From contig NZ_CP130630.1 in NCBI RefSeq assembly GCF_030551255.1, positions 11,903,001 through 11,967,000 on the forward strand: a DNA stretch of 64,000 nucleotides, in the 5' to 3' direction. The notes under the pieces were generated by a model that was not told the DNA's origin, made no database searches, and was given only the letters and a program-made list of their open reading frames with translations. The position numbers and the translations under genes were made by a program. Position 1 is the first letter of the stretch; every line of letters starts with the position of its first letter. This document shows positions 8,803 through 22,278 of the stretch, one piece after another. Source of the DNA: Streptomyces sp. NL15-2K (lineage in GTDB: Bacteria; Actinomycetota; Actinomycetes; Streptomycetales; Streptomycetaceae).

Positions 8803-9891
8803 TCACGTCTGCGTCAGGCGCACGCACTCGGTGACCACGTCCCGCAGGCTCCCGGTCCGCTCCATCAGCTCGCGCTGCACCCGGGCGCCGTTGCCGTGCC
8901 GCAGCAGCTCGGAGCAGCCGGAGCGGGCGCGGTCGAGGTCGCCGCTGTCGGAGAGGGCGTCCCCGACGTGGTCCAGCAGCGCCCGCACGACCGTCTCCGC
9001 GGGCATGCGCCGCATGGTCGCGGGGTGCAGCAGCTCCTCGGTCAGCCCGGACCGGGCGGCACGCCAGGCCGCCAGCCGGAGCAGGCTCACGCTGTGTTCC
9101 ATCGGCCCCCGGCCCGCGCGCCACTCGCGTGCGGCGGTCTCGACGAGGCCGCGGGCGAGGGCGGCGAGCAGCACGGCGGTGTCGGCGTGCAGACAGACGT
9201 CAGCGACGCGGATCTCGACCGTCGGATACCGGCGGGACAGCCGGGCGTCGAAGTAGATCATCCCCTCGTCGAGGATCACACCGGTGGCGACCATGTCCGC
9301 GATCCGCCGGTGATAGCGCTCGGCCGAGCGGAAGGGCTCGGTCGGACCGGCCGACGGCCACCGCTGCCACACCCGGCTGCGATAACTGCTGTAGCAGGTG
9401 TCCTTGCCCTGCCAGAACGGGGAGTTGGCGCTGAGCGCGGACAGCACCGACAGCCACGGCTGGATGCGGTCGACGACGGCCACGGCCTCCTCGTCCGACT
9501 CCACCGACACATGGACATGGCACCCCAGCACCATCTGCTCCTGGGTGGCGATCCCGTACTGCTCCGCCATCCACTGGTAGCGCCGGCCCATGCCGACCGA
9601 GGGACTCACCGGCAGCGGCGACGTGGCCAGTGCGGCGACGGCACATCCGCTCTCCCCGGCGTGCCGGGCGGCCTCCTTGCGGCAGCGGACGATCTCCGCA
9701 CGCAGCTCCTCCATGCCCGACTGCGGATGCGTCGCGAATTCGAGCATCTGGTTGTGCAGCTCCTTCTCGAAAAGGTCGTGGTCGGCCTCGTCCACCGCCG
9801 CCCGCGCGAGCACCGCGGCGGACAGCGCCTGCGGCTCGCCGGTCTCCGGGTCGACCAGGAGGAGCTCCTCCTCCACTCCGACGGTGCGCAC
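8803..9891 (-). CDS. Carboxylate-amine ligase of the YbdK / glutamate-cysteine ligase type 2 family
   Basis: A 362-residue ATP-dependent ligase. The family start TVGVEEELLLVDPETG is at residues 3-18, the metal-binding signature MVLGCHVHVSVES is mid-chain, and the late segment EIRVADVCLHADTAV is conserved in GCS2-type enzymes. YbdK-family proteins make gamma-glutamylcysteine or related peptides; the exact substrate cannot be read from sequence. The start is GTG at 9891, placing the G-V-E-E-E motif at the N-terminus as in homologues. It lies downstream of glgB on the same strand with a 170-bp gap, so it may be its own unit. Confidence 0.85.
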   Translation of the reverse strand: MRTVGVEEELLLVDPETGEPQALSAAVLARAAVDEADHDLFEKELHNQMLEFATHPQSGMEELRAEIVRCRKEAARHAGESGCAVAALATSPLPVSPSVGMGRRYQWMAEQYGIATQEQMVLGCHVHVSVESDEEAVAVVDRIQPWLSVLSALSANSPFWQGKDTCYSSYRSRVWQRWPSAGPTEPFRSAERYHRRIADMVATGVILDEGMIYFDARLSRRYPTVEIRVADVCLHADTAVLLAALARGLVETAAREWRAGRGPMEHSVSLLRLAAWRAARSGLTEELLHPATMRRMPAETVVRALLDHVGDALSDSGDLDRARSGCSELLRHGNGARVQRELMERTGSLRDVVTECVRLTQT

Positions 9892-10060
9892 GTGATTGCC
9901 CTTCTGTGGCCTCTCTGCGGCGACGACGAGGATTGCTCCGTCGTACGCCCCGACTGCCCCTCCCGGGCCCTTCGGACACCTCCGGCCGGCCGCACCGGCC
10001 TCAGAGCTCAGAACGGAATGGGCGCCGGCTCGCGACGCCCGGCACGCACGTTCGCCACTC

Positions 10061-12268
10061 TCAGCCGGGCAGCGGCGTCAGCCACACCGTGGCGAGGGGC
10101 GGTAGCGTGAGCCGGACGGCTCCGTCCTCCGGCTTGATCGGATCGGGATGTACGACATCGCTGCCGCCGTAGCGTCCGGCGTCGGTGTTGAGGGTCTCCT
10201 GCCAGGCGGGGATGCCGTCGGGAACCCACAGGCGGTAGTCGTGCCGGACGACGGGGGAGAAGTTGGAGACGGCCAGCAGGGGAGTGCCGTCGGCGCCGAA
10301 GCGCAGGAACGCGAAGACGTTGTCGTCGGCGGCGTCTCCGATCACCCACTGGAAGCCGGAGGGGTCGGTGTCGCGCTGCCAGAGGGCGGGGGTCGCGCGG
10401 TAGACCGTGTTGAGGTCGCGGACCAGGTCACGGACGCCCCGGTGGTCGCCTTCGGCGCAGTAGCCGGGGTCGAGCAGCCACCACTCGGGCCCGTGCTCCT
10501 CGGACCACTCCCCGCCCTGGGCGAACTCCTGGCCCATGAAGAGGAGTTGCTTGCCGGGGTGGGCCCACATGAAGCCCAGGTAGGCGCGATGGTTGGCCCG
10601 TCGCTGCCACCAGTCGCCGGGCATCTTGGACACGAGGGCCTGCTTGCCGTGGACGACCTCGTCGTGCGAGATGGGCAGGACGTAGTTCTCGCTGTAGGCG
10701 TACACCATCGAGAAGGTCATCTCGTTGTGGTGGTACTTGCGGTGGATCGGCTCGTGGCTGACGTAGCCGAGCGAGTCGTGCATCCAGCCCATGTTCCACT
10801 TCAGCCCGAACCCCAGACCGCCGCTGTCGGTGGGCCGGGTCACCCCGTCCCAGGCCGTGGACTCCTCCGCGATCGTCACCACACCCGGCGCCCGCCGGTA
10901 GACGGTGGCGTTCATCTCCTGGAGGAAGGCCACCGCGTCCAGGTCCTCTCGCCCCCCGAACACATTGGGCGTCCACTGCCCCGAGTCGCGCGAGTAGTCG
11001 AGGTAGAGCATCGAGGCGACCGCGTCCACGCGCAGCCCGTCGATGTGGAACTCCTCGCACCAGTACACGGCGTTGGCCACCAGGAAGTTGCGCACCTCGA
11101 CGCGCCCGAAGTCGAACTCGTACGTCCCCCAGTCCGGATGCTCCGCCCGCCGGTCGTCCCCCGGCTCGTACAGCGGGTCCCCGTCGAAGCGGGCCAGGGC
11201 CCAGTCGTCCTTCGGGAAGTGCGCAGGCACCCAGTCCATGATCACGCCGATGCCCGCCCGGTGCAGGGCGTCCACCAGGTACTTGAAGTCGTCGGGGGTG
11301 CCCAGCCGTGCGGTCGGCGCGTAATAGGACGTGACCTGGTAACCCCAGGAGCCGCCGAAGGGATGCTCGGCGACCGGCATCAGCTCGACGTGGGTGAAGC
11401 CCAGGTCCTTCACGTATTGGGGCAAGACCTCAGCGAGTTGCCGGTACGTCAGGCCGGGCCGCCAGGACGGCAGATGGACCTCGTACACCGAGAACGGGGC
11501 CTCGTGCACCGGCACGTCCCCGCGCCGGGACATCCACTCATGGTCTCCCCACTCGTATCGCGAAGAGGTGACGACGGACGCCGTGTTGGGCGGCTCCTCG
11601 GCGCGTCGCGCCATCGGGTCGGCCTTGAGGAACCGGCCGCCGTAGCGCGAGGTGATCTCGAACTTGTACCGCGCGCCCTCGCCGATGCCCGGCAGGAACA
11701 GCTCCCACACACCGGACGCGCCGAGGGAGCGCATCGGGAACGCCTGCCCGTCCCAGAAGGTGAAGTCCCCGGCGAGGCGCACCCCTTGGGCATTCGGCGC
11801 CCACACCGTGAAGCGGGTGCCGGTCACGCCCTGGTGGGTCATCGGCTCCGCGCCGAGCGCCTTCCACAGCTGCTCGTGCCGGCCCTCGCGGATGAGATGC
11901 AGGTCGATGTCGCCGAGGGCGGGCAGGAAGCGATACGGATCGTGCACCTCCTGCTCCCCGTCGGCGTACGCCACCAGCAGCGTGTAGGCGGGGATCGCGT
12001 CGAGCGGCAGGACCCCGGAGAACAGGCCGTCCCCCTCCGAGTCGAGCCGGCTGCGCTCGCCGCCGATCACGACGCTCACCGAGCGGGCGAACGGGCGCAG
12101 GGCCCGGAAGACGATCCCGCCGGGTACCGGATGGGCGCCGAGCAGCGCGTGGGGGTCGTGATGGGCCCCCGACAGCAAGCGCCCACGGTCGGTGGGGTCC
12201 AGGGCGGGCGCCGCGGTGCGGCGGGCCGGTCCGGACGGTTCGGGCAGTGAAGTGTCGCGCAGGGCCAC
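10061..12268 (-). CDS. glgB: 1,4-alpha-glucan branching enzyme
   Basis: A 735-residue GH13 enzyme introducing alpha-1,6 branches into glycogen-like glucan. It has an N-terminal CBM48-like region ([23 protein letters not shown]), a second carbohydrate module, then the catalytic barrel. Catalytic residues are the nucleophile Asp in [13 protein letters not shown], the acid/base Glu in TIAEEST and the stabiliser Asp in [10 protein letters not shown]. The length is typical for actinobacterial two-module GlgB. It starts 3 bp after the maltokinase stop and closes the operon glgE-treS-mak-glgB, where it branches the glucan that GlgE extends. Confidence 0.95.
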   Translation of the reverse strand: MALRDTSLPEPSGPARRTAAPALDPTDRGRLLSGAHHDPHALLGAHPVPGGIVFRALRPFARSVSVVIGGERSRLDSEGDGLFSGVLPLDAIPAYTLLVAYADGEQEVHDPYRFLPALGDIDLHLIREGRHEQLWKALGAEPMTHQGVTGTRFTVWAPNAQGVRLAGDFTFWDGQAFPMRSLGASGVWELFLPGIGEGARYKFEITSRYGGRFLKADPMARRAEEPPNTASVVTSSRYEWGDHEWMSRRGDVPVHEAPFSVYEVHLPSWRPGLTYRQLAEVLPQYVKDLGFTHVELMPVAEHPFGGSWGYQVTSYYAPTARLGTPDDFKYLVDALHRAGIGVIMDWVPAHFPKDDWALARFDGDPLYEPGDDRRAEHPDWGTYEFDFGRVEVRNFLVANAVYWCEEFHIDGLRVDAVASMLYLDYSRDSGQWTPNVFGGREDLDAVAFLQEMNATVYRRAPGVVTIAEESTAWDGVTRPTDSGGLGFGLKWNMGWMHDSLGYVSHEPIHRKYHHNEMTFSMVYAYSENYVLPISHDEVVHGKQALVSKMPGDWWQRRANHRAYLGFMWAHPGKQLLFMGQEFAQGGEWSEEHGPEWWLLDPGYCAEGDHRGVRDLVRDLNTVYRATPALWQRDTDPSGFQWVIGDAADDNVFAFLRFGADGTPLLAVSNFSPVVRHDYRLWVPDGIPAWQETLNTDAGRYGGSDVVHPDPIKPEDGAVRLTLPPLATVWLTPLPG

Positions 12269-12271
12269 GGT

Positions 12272-13633
12272 TCAGTCTCCTCTCACGGCGAGACGCTCGA
12301 TCGCCGCCATGGGTACGGGGAGCCAGTCCGGGCGGTGCCTGGCCTCGTACAGGACTTCGTACACCGCCCGATCGGTCTCGTACGCACGCAGGAGACCGTG
12401 CTTCTTGCGCGGATCCCATCCGGCGCGGGCGGCGTAGCCAGCGCAGAAGGCCTCCCGGCAGCGGCGCGCCCACTCCGGGCGCCAGGGGCGGCGCTGCCGG
12501 GCCGCGTAGTCGAAGGAACGCAGCATGCCGGCGATGTCCCGCACCGGGGACTGGGCGCTGCACCGCTCGGCGAGCGGACGGGACGGCTCGCCCTCGAAGT
12601 CGATGACGAACCACTCGCGCCCCGCGCGCAGCACCTGTCCCAGATGCAGGTCACCGTGGATACGCTGGGCGGGCGGCCCGGCGTCACAGGTGGCGAGGGC
12701 GCCGAAGGCGCTCCGCAGGCCGGGGACGAACGGCTTGAGCGCCGGCACGTAGTGCGCGGCGGAGTCCAGCCGCTCGGTCATCGCCGCCGCCGTACGGCCG
12801 TTCTCGCCGTGGGTGCCGGGGGGGAAGGCCGAGGCCAGCGCGAGGTGCACCTCCGCCATGGCCTGCCCCAGCTCGCGGGCCTGCGCGGCGAAGTGGTCAC
12901 CGGTGCCGAGCGCGCGCAGCGCCAGCGTCCAGCCGTCGGACGCGTCGCGCAGGTACGGCTGCAGCACACCGAGCGTCGCGTCCTGCGGATGCGTGGTGCT
13001 GAACCAGGCCACCGGGGCGGGGACGCGGCGGCAGCCTTCGTCGGCCAGCGCGCGCGGCACCTCCAGGTCGGGGTTGACGCCGGGTTGGATGCGCCGGAAG
13101 ACCTTCAGGATGAACTCGTCGCCGTACACCAGCGAGGAGTTGGACTGTTCGGCGTCCAGCAACCGCGGCGGCAGCCCGGCCGGCACCGGCACGGACGGAT
13201 CGCACTCGAAACGCAGGGGGCCGGCCGAGCCGGGGTGCCGCAGCCGCTCCAGGAGCAGCTGCGCCGACCGGGGGTCGTGCAACGCGTCGTACACCGTCAT
13301 GCCGGCCAGCGGGCCCTCTTCCGCCCTGCCGATGAGCGCCCGGCCGAGACGGGGCGCCATGTGTTCGCGCACGCCGAGGAGCAGCTGGTAGCAGTCACCG
13401 GCCGGGCCGGCCCAGCAGGGAGCCGGCACTCCCGCGTGACCGGTGTGCACCAGCAGGTGCAGACAGCCCGGGTACAGCTCGGTCATCGACAGCAGTGCGA
13501 GTTCCGTGACGGGCCGGTCCTTGCCGGCGAACCAGCGCTGCCGGGGGAGCCACTCGCGCAGCAATTCACCGAGCGAGGCCATGGGATCGGGGACGACCGT
13601 GGGTCTGCGGCGGAGAGATGCGGTCTTCGGCAT
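12272..13633 (-). CDS. mak: Maltokinase (Pep2-type)
   Basis: A 453-residue kinase that phosphorylates maltose (from TreS) to maltose-1-phosphate for GlgE. The N-terminal cap has the family phrase LPRQRWFAGKDRPV. The kinase-like core shows HGDLHLGQVL (catalytic loop) and WFVIDFEGEPSRPLAER (metal-binding Asp). The ATG at 13633 has AAAGGA about 10 nt upstream; the ATG/open extension to 13657 has no site. It sits 28 bp downstream of treS and 3 bp before glgB. Coupling of TreS and Mak activity is known in actinobacteria and the adjacency here agrees with it. Confidence 0.93.
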   Translation of the reverse strand: MPKTASLRRRPTVVPDPMASLGELLREWLPRQRWFAGKDRPVTELALLSMTELYPGCLHLLVHTGHAGVPAPCWAGPAGDCYQLLLGVREHMAPRLGRALIGRAEEGPLAGMTVYDALHDPRSAQLLLERLRHPGSAGPLRFECDPSVPVPAGLPPRLLDAEQSNSSLVYGDEFILKVFRRIQPGVNPDLEVPRALADEGCRRVPAPVAWFSTTHPQDATLGVLQPYLRDASDGWTLALRALGTGDHFAAQARELGQAMAEVHLALASAFPPGTHGENGRTAAAMTERLDSAAHYVPALKPFVPGLRSAFGALATCDAGPPAQRIHGDLHLGQVLRAGREWFVIDFEGEPSRPLAERCSAQSPVRDIAGMLRSFDYAARQRRPWRPEWARRCREAFCAGYAARAGWDPRKKHGLLRAYETDRAVYEVLYEARHRPDWLPVPMAAIERLAVRGD

Positions 13634-13661
13634 GGTGACGCGTCCTTTCGTCGGCACACGA

Positions 13662-15376
<1,715 letters not shown>

Positions 15377-15380
<4 letters not shown>

Positions 15381-17374
15381 GACGCGGGGGATCCTCCGAT
15401 CTGCGGCGCGGCGGGCGACCGCTGGACGCGGAACACGTGCGCGGGCGCCCGACCGGGCTCCAGCCGCACGTAGTTGTTCCGGCCCCAGTGGTAGGTCTCG
15501 CCCGCCAGCTCGTCGTGCACGGACAGGGGCTCGTGCCAGTCCAGGCCGAGCTGCGGCATGTCCAACGAGACCGTGGCCTCCTGGGCGCGGTGAGGATCGA
15601 GGTTGGCGACCACCAGCACGGTGTCCGCGTCGGTGCGTTTGCTGTACGCGATCAGGGCGTCGTTGTCGGTGTGGTGGAAGTGGATGTTCCTGAGCCGTTG
15701 CAGAGCGGGGTGGCGGCGTCTGATCGTGTTCAGCCGGGTGATGAGGGGGGTGAGGGTGCGGCCTTCGCGTTCGGCGGCTTCCCAGTCGCGGGGTTTGAGC
15801 TGGTACTTCTCCGAGTCGAGGTACTCCTCGCTGCCCTCCCTGATCGGGGTGTTCTCGCACAGTTCGTAGCCGCTGTAGATGCCCCAGGTGGGGGAGAGGG
15901 TGGCGGCCAGTACGGCCCGTGCCTCGAAGGCGGGGCGGCCGCCGTGCTGGAGGTAGGCGTGCAGGATGTCGGGGGTGTTGGTGAAGAAGTTGGGCCGCAT
16001 GTAGGCGGCCGCTTCCCCGGAGAGTTCGGTGAGGTAGTCGGTCAGTTCCTGCTTGCTGTTGCGCCAGGTGAAGTAGGTGTAGGACTGCTGGAAGCCGATC
16101 TGGGCCAGGGTGTGCATCATCGCCGGGCGGGTGAACGCCTCGGCCAGGAAGATCACGTCGGGGTCGGTGCGGTTGATGTCGGCGATCACCCGCTCCCAGA
16201 AGACGACCGGTTTGGTGTGCGGGTTGTCGACGCGGAAGATCCGCACCCCGTGGTCCATCCAGTGCCGCAGGACGCGCAGGGTCTCGGCGATCAGGCCGTC
16301 CATGTCGGCGTCGAAGGCGATGGGGTAGATGTCCTGGTACTTCTTCGGCGGGTTCTCCGCGTACGCGATCGTGCCGTCGGGGCGGTGATGGAACCACTCG
16401 GGGTGTTTGTGTACCCAGGGGTGGTCGGGGGAGCACTGCAGGGCGAAGTCCAGCGCGATCTCCAGCCCCACCTCGCGGGCTCGGGTCACGAAGTGGTCGA
16501 AGTCCTCGAGGGTGCCCAGGTCGGGGTGGACGGCGTCGTGGCCGCCCTCGGGGGAGCCGATGGCCCAGGGCACGCCGACGTCGTCGGGTCCGGCGGAGAG
16601 GGTGTTGTTGCGGCCTTTGCGGAAGGTGGTGCCGATGGGGTGGATCGGGGGCAGGTAGACCACGTCGAAGCCCATGGCCGCAATGGCGGGCAGGCGGCGG
16701 GCGGCGGTGCGGAAGGTGCCGTGCGGGCGTTCGGGGGTGCCTTCGGAGCGGGGGAAGAACTCGTACCAGGAGCCGTACAGGGCGCGTTCGCGTTCCACCC
16801 GCAGCGGCAGGGTCTGGGAGGCGGTGACCAGTTCCCGCAGCGGATGCCGGGCCAGCACCGCGTCCACCTCCGGCGTCAACGCGGCGGCGAGACGCGTCGC
16901 GACCGGCAGGGAGTCGTCGCGCAACACCTCCACAGCCGCCAGCACCGCCGCCCGCGCCGGGCCCGCCGGGACTCCGGCCGCCGCCCGCTCGTACAGGTCG
17001 GCGCCCTCCTCCAGGACCAGCCCGGTGTCGATCCCGGCCGGAACCTTGATGCGGGCCGTGCGGCGCCACGTGGACAGCGGGTCGCTCCAGGCCTCGACGC
17101 GATACGTCCAGTTGCCCACGACGTCGGGGGTGACCTCGGCGCCCCACCGGTCGGTGCCGGGGGCGAGTTCCCGCATCGGCGTCCACGGGCCGTGTCCGCC
17201 CTCCGGGGCCGTCAGGACGACGTTGGCGGCGACCGCGTCGTGACCCTCGCGGAACACGGTCGCGGTGACCTCGAACGTCTCGCCCGCGACCGCCTTCGCC
17301 GGACGTCTGCCGCATTCCACGGTCGGCCGGACGTCTCGTACCGGGATGCGGCCGATGGCCTGGGTCGAGCTCAC
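15377..17374 (-). CDS. glgE: Alpha-1,4-glucan:maltose-1-phosphate maltosyltransferase
   Basis: A 665-residue GH13 enzyme that extends alpha-1,4-glucan using maltose-1-phosphate. It has the GlgE N-terminal domain ([19 protein letters not shown]), then a barrel with [33 protein letters not shown], the nucleophile Asp in [15 protein letters not shown] and the acid/base Glu in [13 protein letters not shown]. The start is GTG 17374, 8 nt after GGAGG; the GTG three codons earlier abuts the same site. It is first of the four-gene minus-strand operon, with a DUF5133 gene 72 bp upstream. Streptomycetes such as S. coelicolor have two such clusters; this may be one of a pair. Confidence 0.95.
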
Positions 17375-17446
17375 GCATCTCACCTCCGTCGTGCTCGAGG
17401 CCGGGCCCGTGGCACGGCCGGTGATCCAAGCTGCGCCGGAAGGCCT

Positions 17447-17746
17447 CTACCTCCCCGCGGGGGAACGCCGGTCCGTCGCCGGAGGGCCGCGTCGGCCGCC
17501 GGCACGCGTGCGGGGCCGCTCGTCCTCCTCCCGGAGGTAGGCGACCAGACTGGTGCACAGATACCGTTCGGCGGCGTCGGCGGCCTCGCGCGCGCAGCGC
17601 TTCCCCATGAGCACACAGAGCGTGTAGCCCGAGTCCTCGAAGGTGGCCCGGATCCTGCGATCGTCGGGGGCCGCGAGCATCATGCGTTCCCACGCCCGGT
17701 ACCGCCGCAGTTGCCGGGCCACTTCGGCTTTGGCCGGTAGCAGCAT
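17447..17746 (-). CDS. DUF5133 domain-containing protein
   Basis: A 99-residue protein beginning [20 protein letters not shown], the DUF5133 signature, followed by [20 protein letters not shown] and [20 protein letters not shown]. Function unknown; the family is confined to streptomycetes and relatives and often lies near stress or glucan genes. The start at 17746 matches family proteins; the frame continues upstream to 17851 without conserved sequence. The C-terminal 30 residues are low-complexity (Arg, Gly, Pro). It precedes glgE on the same strand, so it may be its leader gene. Confidence 0.75.
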   Translation of the reverse strand: MLLPAKAEVARQLRRYRAWERMMLAAPDDRRIRATFEDSGYTLCVLMGKRCAREAADAAERYLCTSLVAYLREEDERPRTRAGGRRGPPATDRRSPAGR

Positions 17747-18046
17747 GGCGCCGTTCACCTTCCAGGGCTCGATGGCACGTCTCCCGACCGTCGGGCGGCG
17801 GCCGTGCGCGGCACGCACGGGTCCGTTACGGGCATCGAGGTCTTCACACATGGTGCACGCATGGCGACTCAGCGTCTTGTTGGAGCTTCAACCACCTCGG
17901 TGGTGCGCTCGTGTTGCACGTATGGCGTACGACCCCCACTCTTGAGGTGACTCAGAAGCGATCAGTGCTCACGCTTCGTGTTCGGGGCCCCGGCCCCGCA
18001 GGGGGCGAGGGGAAGCGAGAGCTTCGCCGGTGAGGAGCCAACGACG
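17747..18046. promoter_or_regulatory. Divergent promoter region with adjacent inverted repeats
   Basis: The 300-bp gap between the DUF5133-glgE operon and the HATPase-glgX pair holds no gene. Near its middle lie GTTGGAGCTTCAAC (17879-17892, inverted repeat with two G/T wobbles) and, overlapping its end, ACCACC-TC-GGTGGT (17891-17904, perfect 6-bp arms). Both are operator-like and central between the divergent units. No convincing -35/-10 pair was assigned. Confidence 0.45.
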
Positions 18047-18555
18047 ATGAAGACCGCATCGCCCTGCTACTACCACCTCGACGTGGAGGTCAGCCCGGAA
18101 CGGGTCGGGCAGGTCAGCCGCATCCTGGCCGCTCACCTCCGGTACTGGGACCTGGAGAACCTGGTCGAGCCCGTGTGCCACGGCGCCGAGCTGCTGCTGA
18201 AGGCCATCGACGAGCATGCCACGGACAAGAGTGCGTCGATCGAGATGTGGTGGAACGGCCAGCACCTCATCACCGCCATCGGTGAGAACGACTGCGAGCT
18301 GCGCCCGGACCAGGACCTGCGTGGCTGCCTGGAACACATCGCCGCGATGAGCGACGGCTGGGGCTGCTGCGCCACGGACACCGGCAGCAAGGTCATCTGG
18401 TTCTCGCAGCGCGCCCGGGCCGGCGAACGCGTCCCGCTGGTGCCGGTGGCCCCCGCGCCCAGCCTGCGCGAGGGGCTCCAGGTGCCCCGCGAGATGCCCG
18501 TCGCGGCCCTGGCCGGGCCCACGAGCACACCGGACGGCGTCCTCCAGGACGCGCG

Positions 18556-18559
<4 letters not shown>
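18047..18559 (+). CDS. HATPase-like regulatory protein of the glucan cluster
   Basis: A 170-residue protein. The N-terminal 110 residues resemble a divergent HATPase/anti-sigma kinase fold: CYYHLDVEVSPERVGQVSRI, then a helix VEPVCHGAELLLKAIDEHA in the place of the N box (E-x-x-x-x-A replacing the usual E-x-x-x-N), and a later DGWGCCATDTGSKVIWF segment. The usual glycine-rich lid is not clear, so ATP binding is doubtful. The tail is proline-rich. The start is ATG 18047 with GAGGAG 10 nt upstream. Its stop overlaps the glgX start by 4 bp (GTGA), so the two are translationally coupled; a regulatory role for glycogen genes is inferred from this only. Confidence 0.7.
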
Positions 18560-20697
<2,138 letters not shown>

Positions 20698-20701
20698 CGG
20701 T

Positions 20702-20802
20702 GGGGGTGTGTCCGGCCGGCGGATCATGCCGCAGTGGCGCACGCCCGACTGCGTCCGGTAGGGCGCCGCCGTTTTCCCGCGACCCGATCCGCCGGACGGG
20801 CC
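20702..20802. repeat. Degraded MITE-like element
   Basis: The left side reads TGTCCGGCCGGCGGATCATG (from 20709) and the right side CGATCCGCCGGACGGGCC (20785-20802), inverted copies of each other with a few differences. They match the termini of the intact 221-bp MITE at 51548-51768, including the internal ATGCCGCAG. It lies between the convergent glgX and VOC genes. Confidence 0.55.
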
Positions 20803-20890
20803 ATGGGCCCTGCCGTCCCCTTCCCACCCGCGCCGCGGCGCCATGCACGCTCCGCCCGTGCCAGGGGCCTTCATCGCGGGGCCGCGGCGC

Positions 20891-20905
20891 CCGCCCTCCG
20901 GGCGG
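20891..20905. terminator. Hairpin between convergent glgX and VOC genes
   Basis: CCGCCC-TCC-GGGCGG, perfect 6-bp GC stem with a 3-nt loop, 24 bp beyond the VOC stop codon (minus strand) and about 195 bp beyond glgX. It may serve either side. Confidence 0.4.
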
Positions 20906-20929
20906 ACGACAGGAAGCGCCGGACAGGCT

Positions 20930-21733
20930 CTAGCGTTCGCGGCGCGAGGTCACCGTGAACTGCGCGCCGTCCGGGTCGCGCAGCACGGCCTCCTCGCTGC
21001 CCTTCGACAGGACGCTGCCGCCGTGCACCTCGGCGGCCCGCGCACAGGCCGCGATGTCCGTGACCGCGAAGTGGACCTGCCAGTGCGGCCGGATCGTGGG
21101 GTCGGGAGCCGAGCCCAGGGCGCCCGACTCGATCCGGGCCACGATGTCACCCCGGCTGCGCAGCACGACCTCGCCGCCCTCGTAGTGGACCTCGCAGCAG
21201 CCGGGACGGTCCGACGCCCAGTCGAGGACCTCGCCGTAGAAGATCGCGGCGTCGAAGGCGTCGCGCGTGTGGAGCCTGATGAACGCCGGCTGTGCCTGGC
21301 GCCAGGTCTCCCACTTCGCGTTGAGCTCGCCCTCCCAGATACCGAAGGTCGCACCGTCCCGGTCGGCCAGCAGCGCCGCCCGCCCGGGCGGGAAGGACAG
21401 CGGCCCGACCGCCGTCGTACCACCGCGCTCCTGCACCCGCGCCACGGCCTCGTCCGCGCTGGGCACGGCGAAGTAAGGCGTCCAGGCCACCGCCATCGAC
21501 CACATGGTGGCGACCGCGGCGATCCCCGCCACCGGTGTCCCGTCGGCCAGCGCGACCCGGAAGTGGTCGCCGAGCTTCGCCCGCTGCCACTGCCAGCCCA
21601 GCACGGCCGTGTAGAACGCCTCCGTCGTCTCGAGGTCGCGGCTGGTCAGACTGACCCAGCAGGGCGCGCCGAACACGGAGCGTGTGGACAGGATGTCCTT
21701 GGTGGCGCTGGGGGGTCTCACGTCGTAGTTCAT
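20930..21733 (-). CDS. VOC family protein with two glyoxalase/bleomycin-resistance domains
   Basis: A 267-residue protein made of two vicinal-oxygen-chelate repeats: the first from GAPCWVSLTSRDLETTEAFY to about residue 125 (GRAALLADRDGATFGIWEG), the second from AFIRLHTRDAFDAAIFYGE to AVLRDPDGAQFTV. Such double-VOC proteins are common in streptomycetes; metal site and substrate are not clear, so it could be a lyase, dioxygenase or binding protein. ATG at 21733 preceded by AGGA. A near-perfect SigB-type promoter lies 87 bp upstream, suggesting stress induction. Confidence 0.83.
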   Translation of the reverse strand: MNYDVRPPSATKDILSTRSVFGAPCWVSLTSRDLETTEAFYTAVLGWQWQRAKLGDHFRVALADGTPVAGIAAVATMWSMAVAWTPYFAVPSADEAVARVQERGGTTAVGPLSFPPGRAALLADRDGATFGIWEGELNAKWETWRQAQPAFIRLHTRDAFDAAIFYGEVLDWASDRPGCCEVHYEGGEVVLRSRGDIVARIESGALGSAPDPTIRPHWQVHFAVTDIAACARAAEVHGGSVLSKGSEEAVLRDPDGAQFTVTSRRER

Positions 21734-21819
21734 GACAGTCCTGTCCTGCTCTCGCCGGCCGGGGGCCACGGGTCTTCTCCTCCCAGTGTCCGACCGGAAC
21801 CGCTCGGGGCGCCTGCCGA

Positions 21820-21843
21820 GTACCCCGGTGGCGGTACCGAAAC
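21820..21843 (-). promoter_or_regulatory. SigB-type promoter of the VOC gene
   Basis: On the minus strand GTTT (21843-21840), 14 nt, GGGTAC (21825-21820). This fits the SigB-type consensus GNNT-N14-16-GGGTAC exactly. The expected transcript start is near 21812, giving an untranslated leader of about 80 nt. Confidence 0.65.
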
Positions 21844-21902
21844 GGTGGCCCGTCCGCGTCCCGTCCGGTGGCGCGCGCTCGGACGAGTGACAGGATGGAT
21901 GC

Positions 21903-22235
21903 GTGTCACCACTACCGCACGAGCCGGACGAGTCGGACCGCATCTTCGAGCTCCAGGAAGAGGTCGACCAGCTCAAGGAAGCGGTCGCCTCGCACGCCGT
22001 CGTGGACCAGGCGATCGGCATGGTCGTCGCCCTCGGCAGGGTGACGCCGGACCAGGGCTGGGAAGTACTGAAGGAAGTCTCCCAGCACACCAACATCAAG
22101 CTCCGCAACGTGGCGGACCTGATACTGATCTGGGGGCGGAGCGGGGACATGCCCCCGGAGATCCGTGCCGAGCTGGAAGACGCCCTCGACCGCTACGGTC
22201 CGACGCAGATTCCGGGCGTGCCGCCGCCGGAGTGA
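21903..22235 (+). CDS. ANTAR domain-containing protein
   Basis: A 110-residue protein with a short N-terminal coiled coil (DRIFELQEEVDQLKEAVASH) and a C-terminal ANTAR domain (VVDQAIGMVVALGRVTPDQG through IKLRNVADLILIWG). ANTAR proteins bind dual-hexaloop RNA hairpins to prevent transcription termination. The usual GAF or receiver input domain is missing; only the coiled coil precedes ANTAR, as in several Streptomyces small ANTAR proteins. GTG start; CAGGAT lies 6 nt before it, so the transcript may be leaderless. It converges with the sigma factor gene. Confidence 0.85.
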   Translation: MSPLPHEPDESDRIFELQEEVDQLKEAVASHAVVDQAIGMVVALGRVTPDQGWEVLKEVSQHTNIKLRNVADLILIWGRSGDMPPEIRAELEDALDRYGPTQIPGVPPPE

Positions 22236-22278
22236 CGGCGGCGGAGTGACCGCGGTGGAGTGACGGCGGTGGCGCGGC

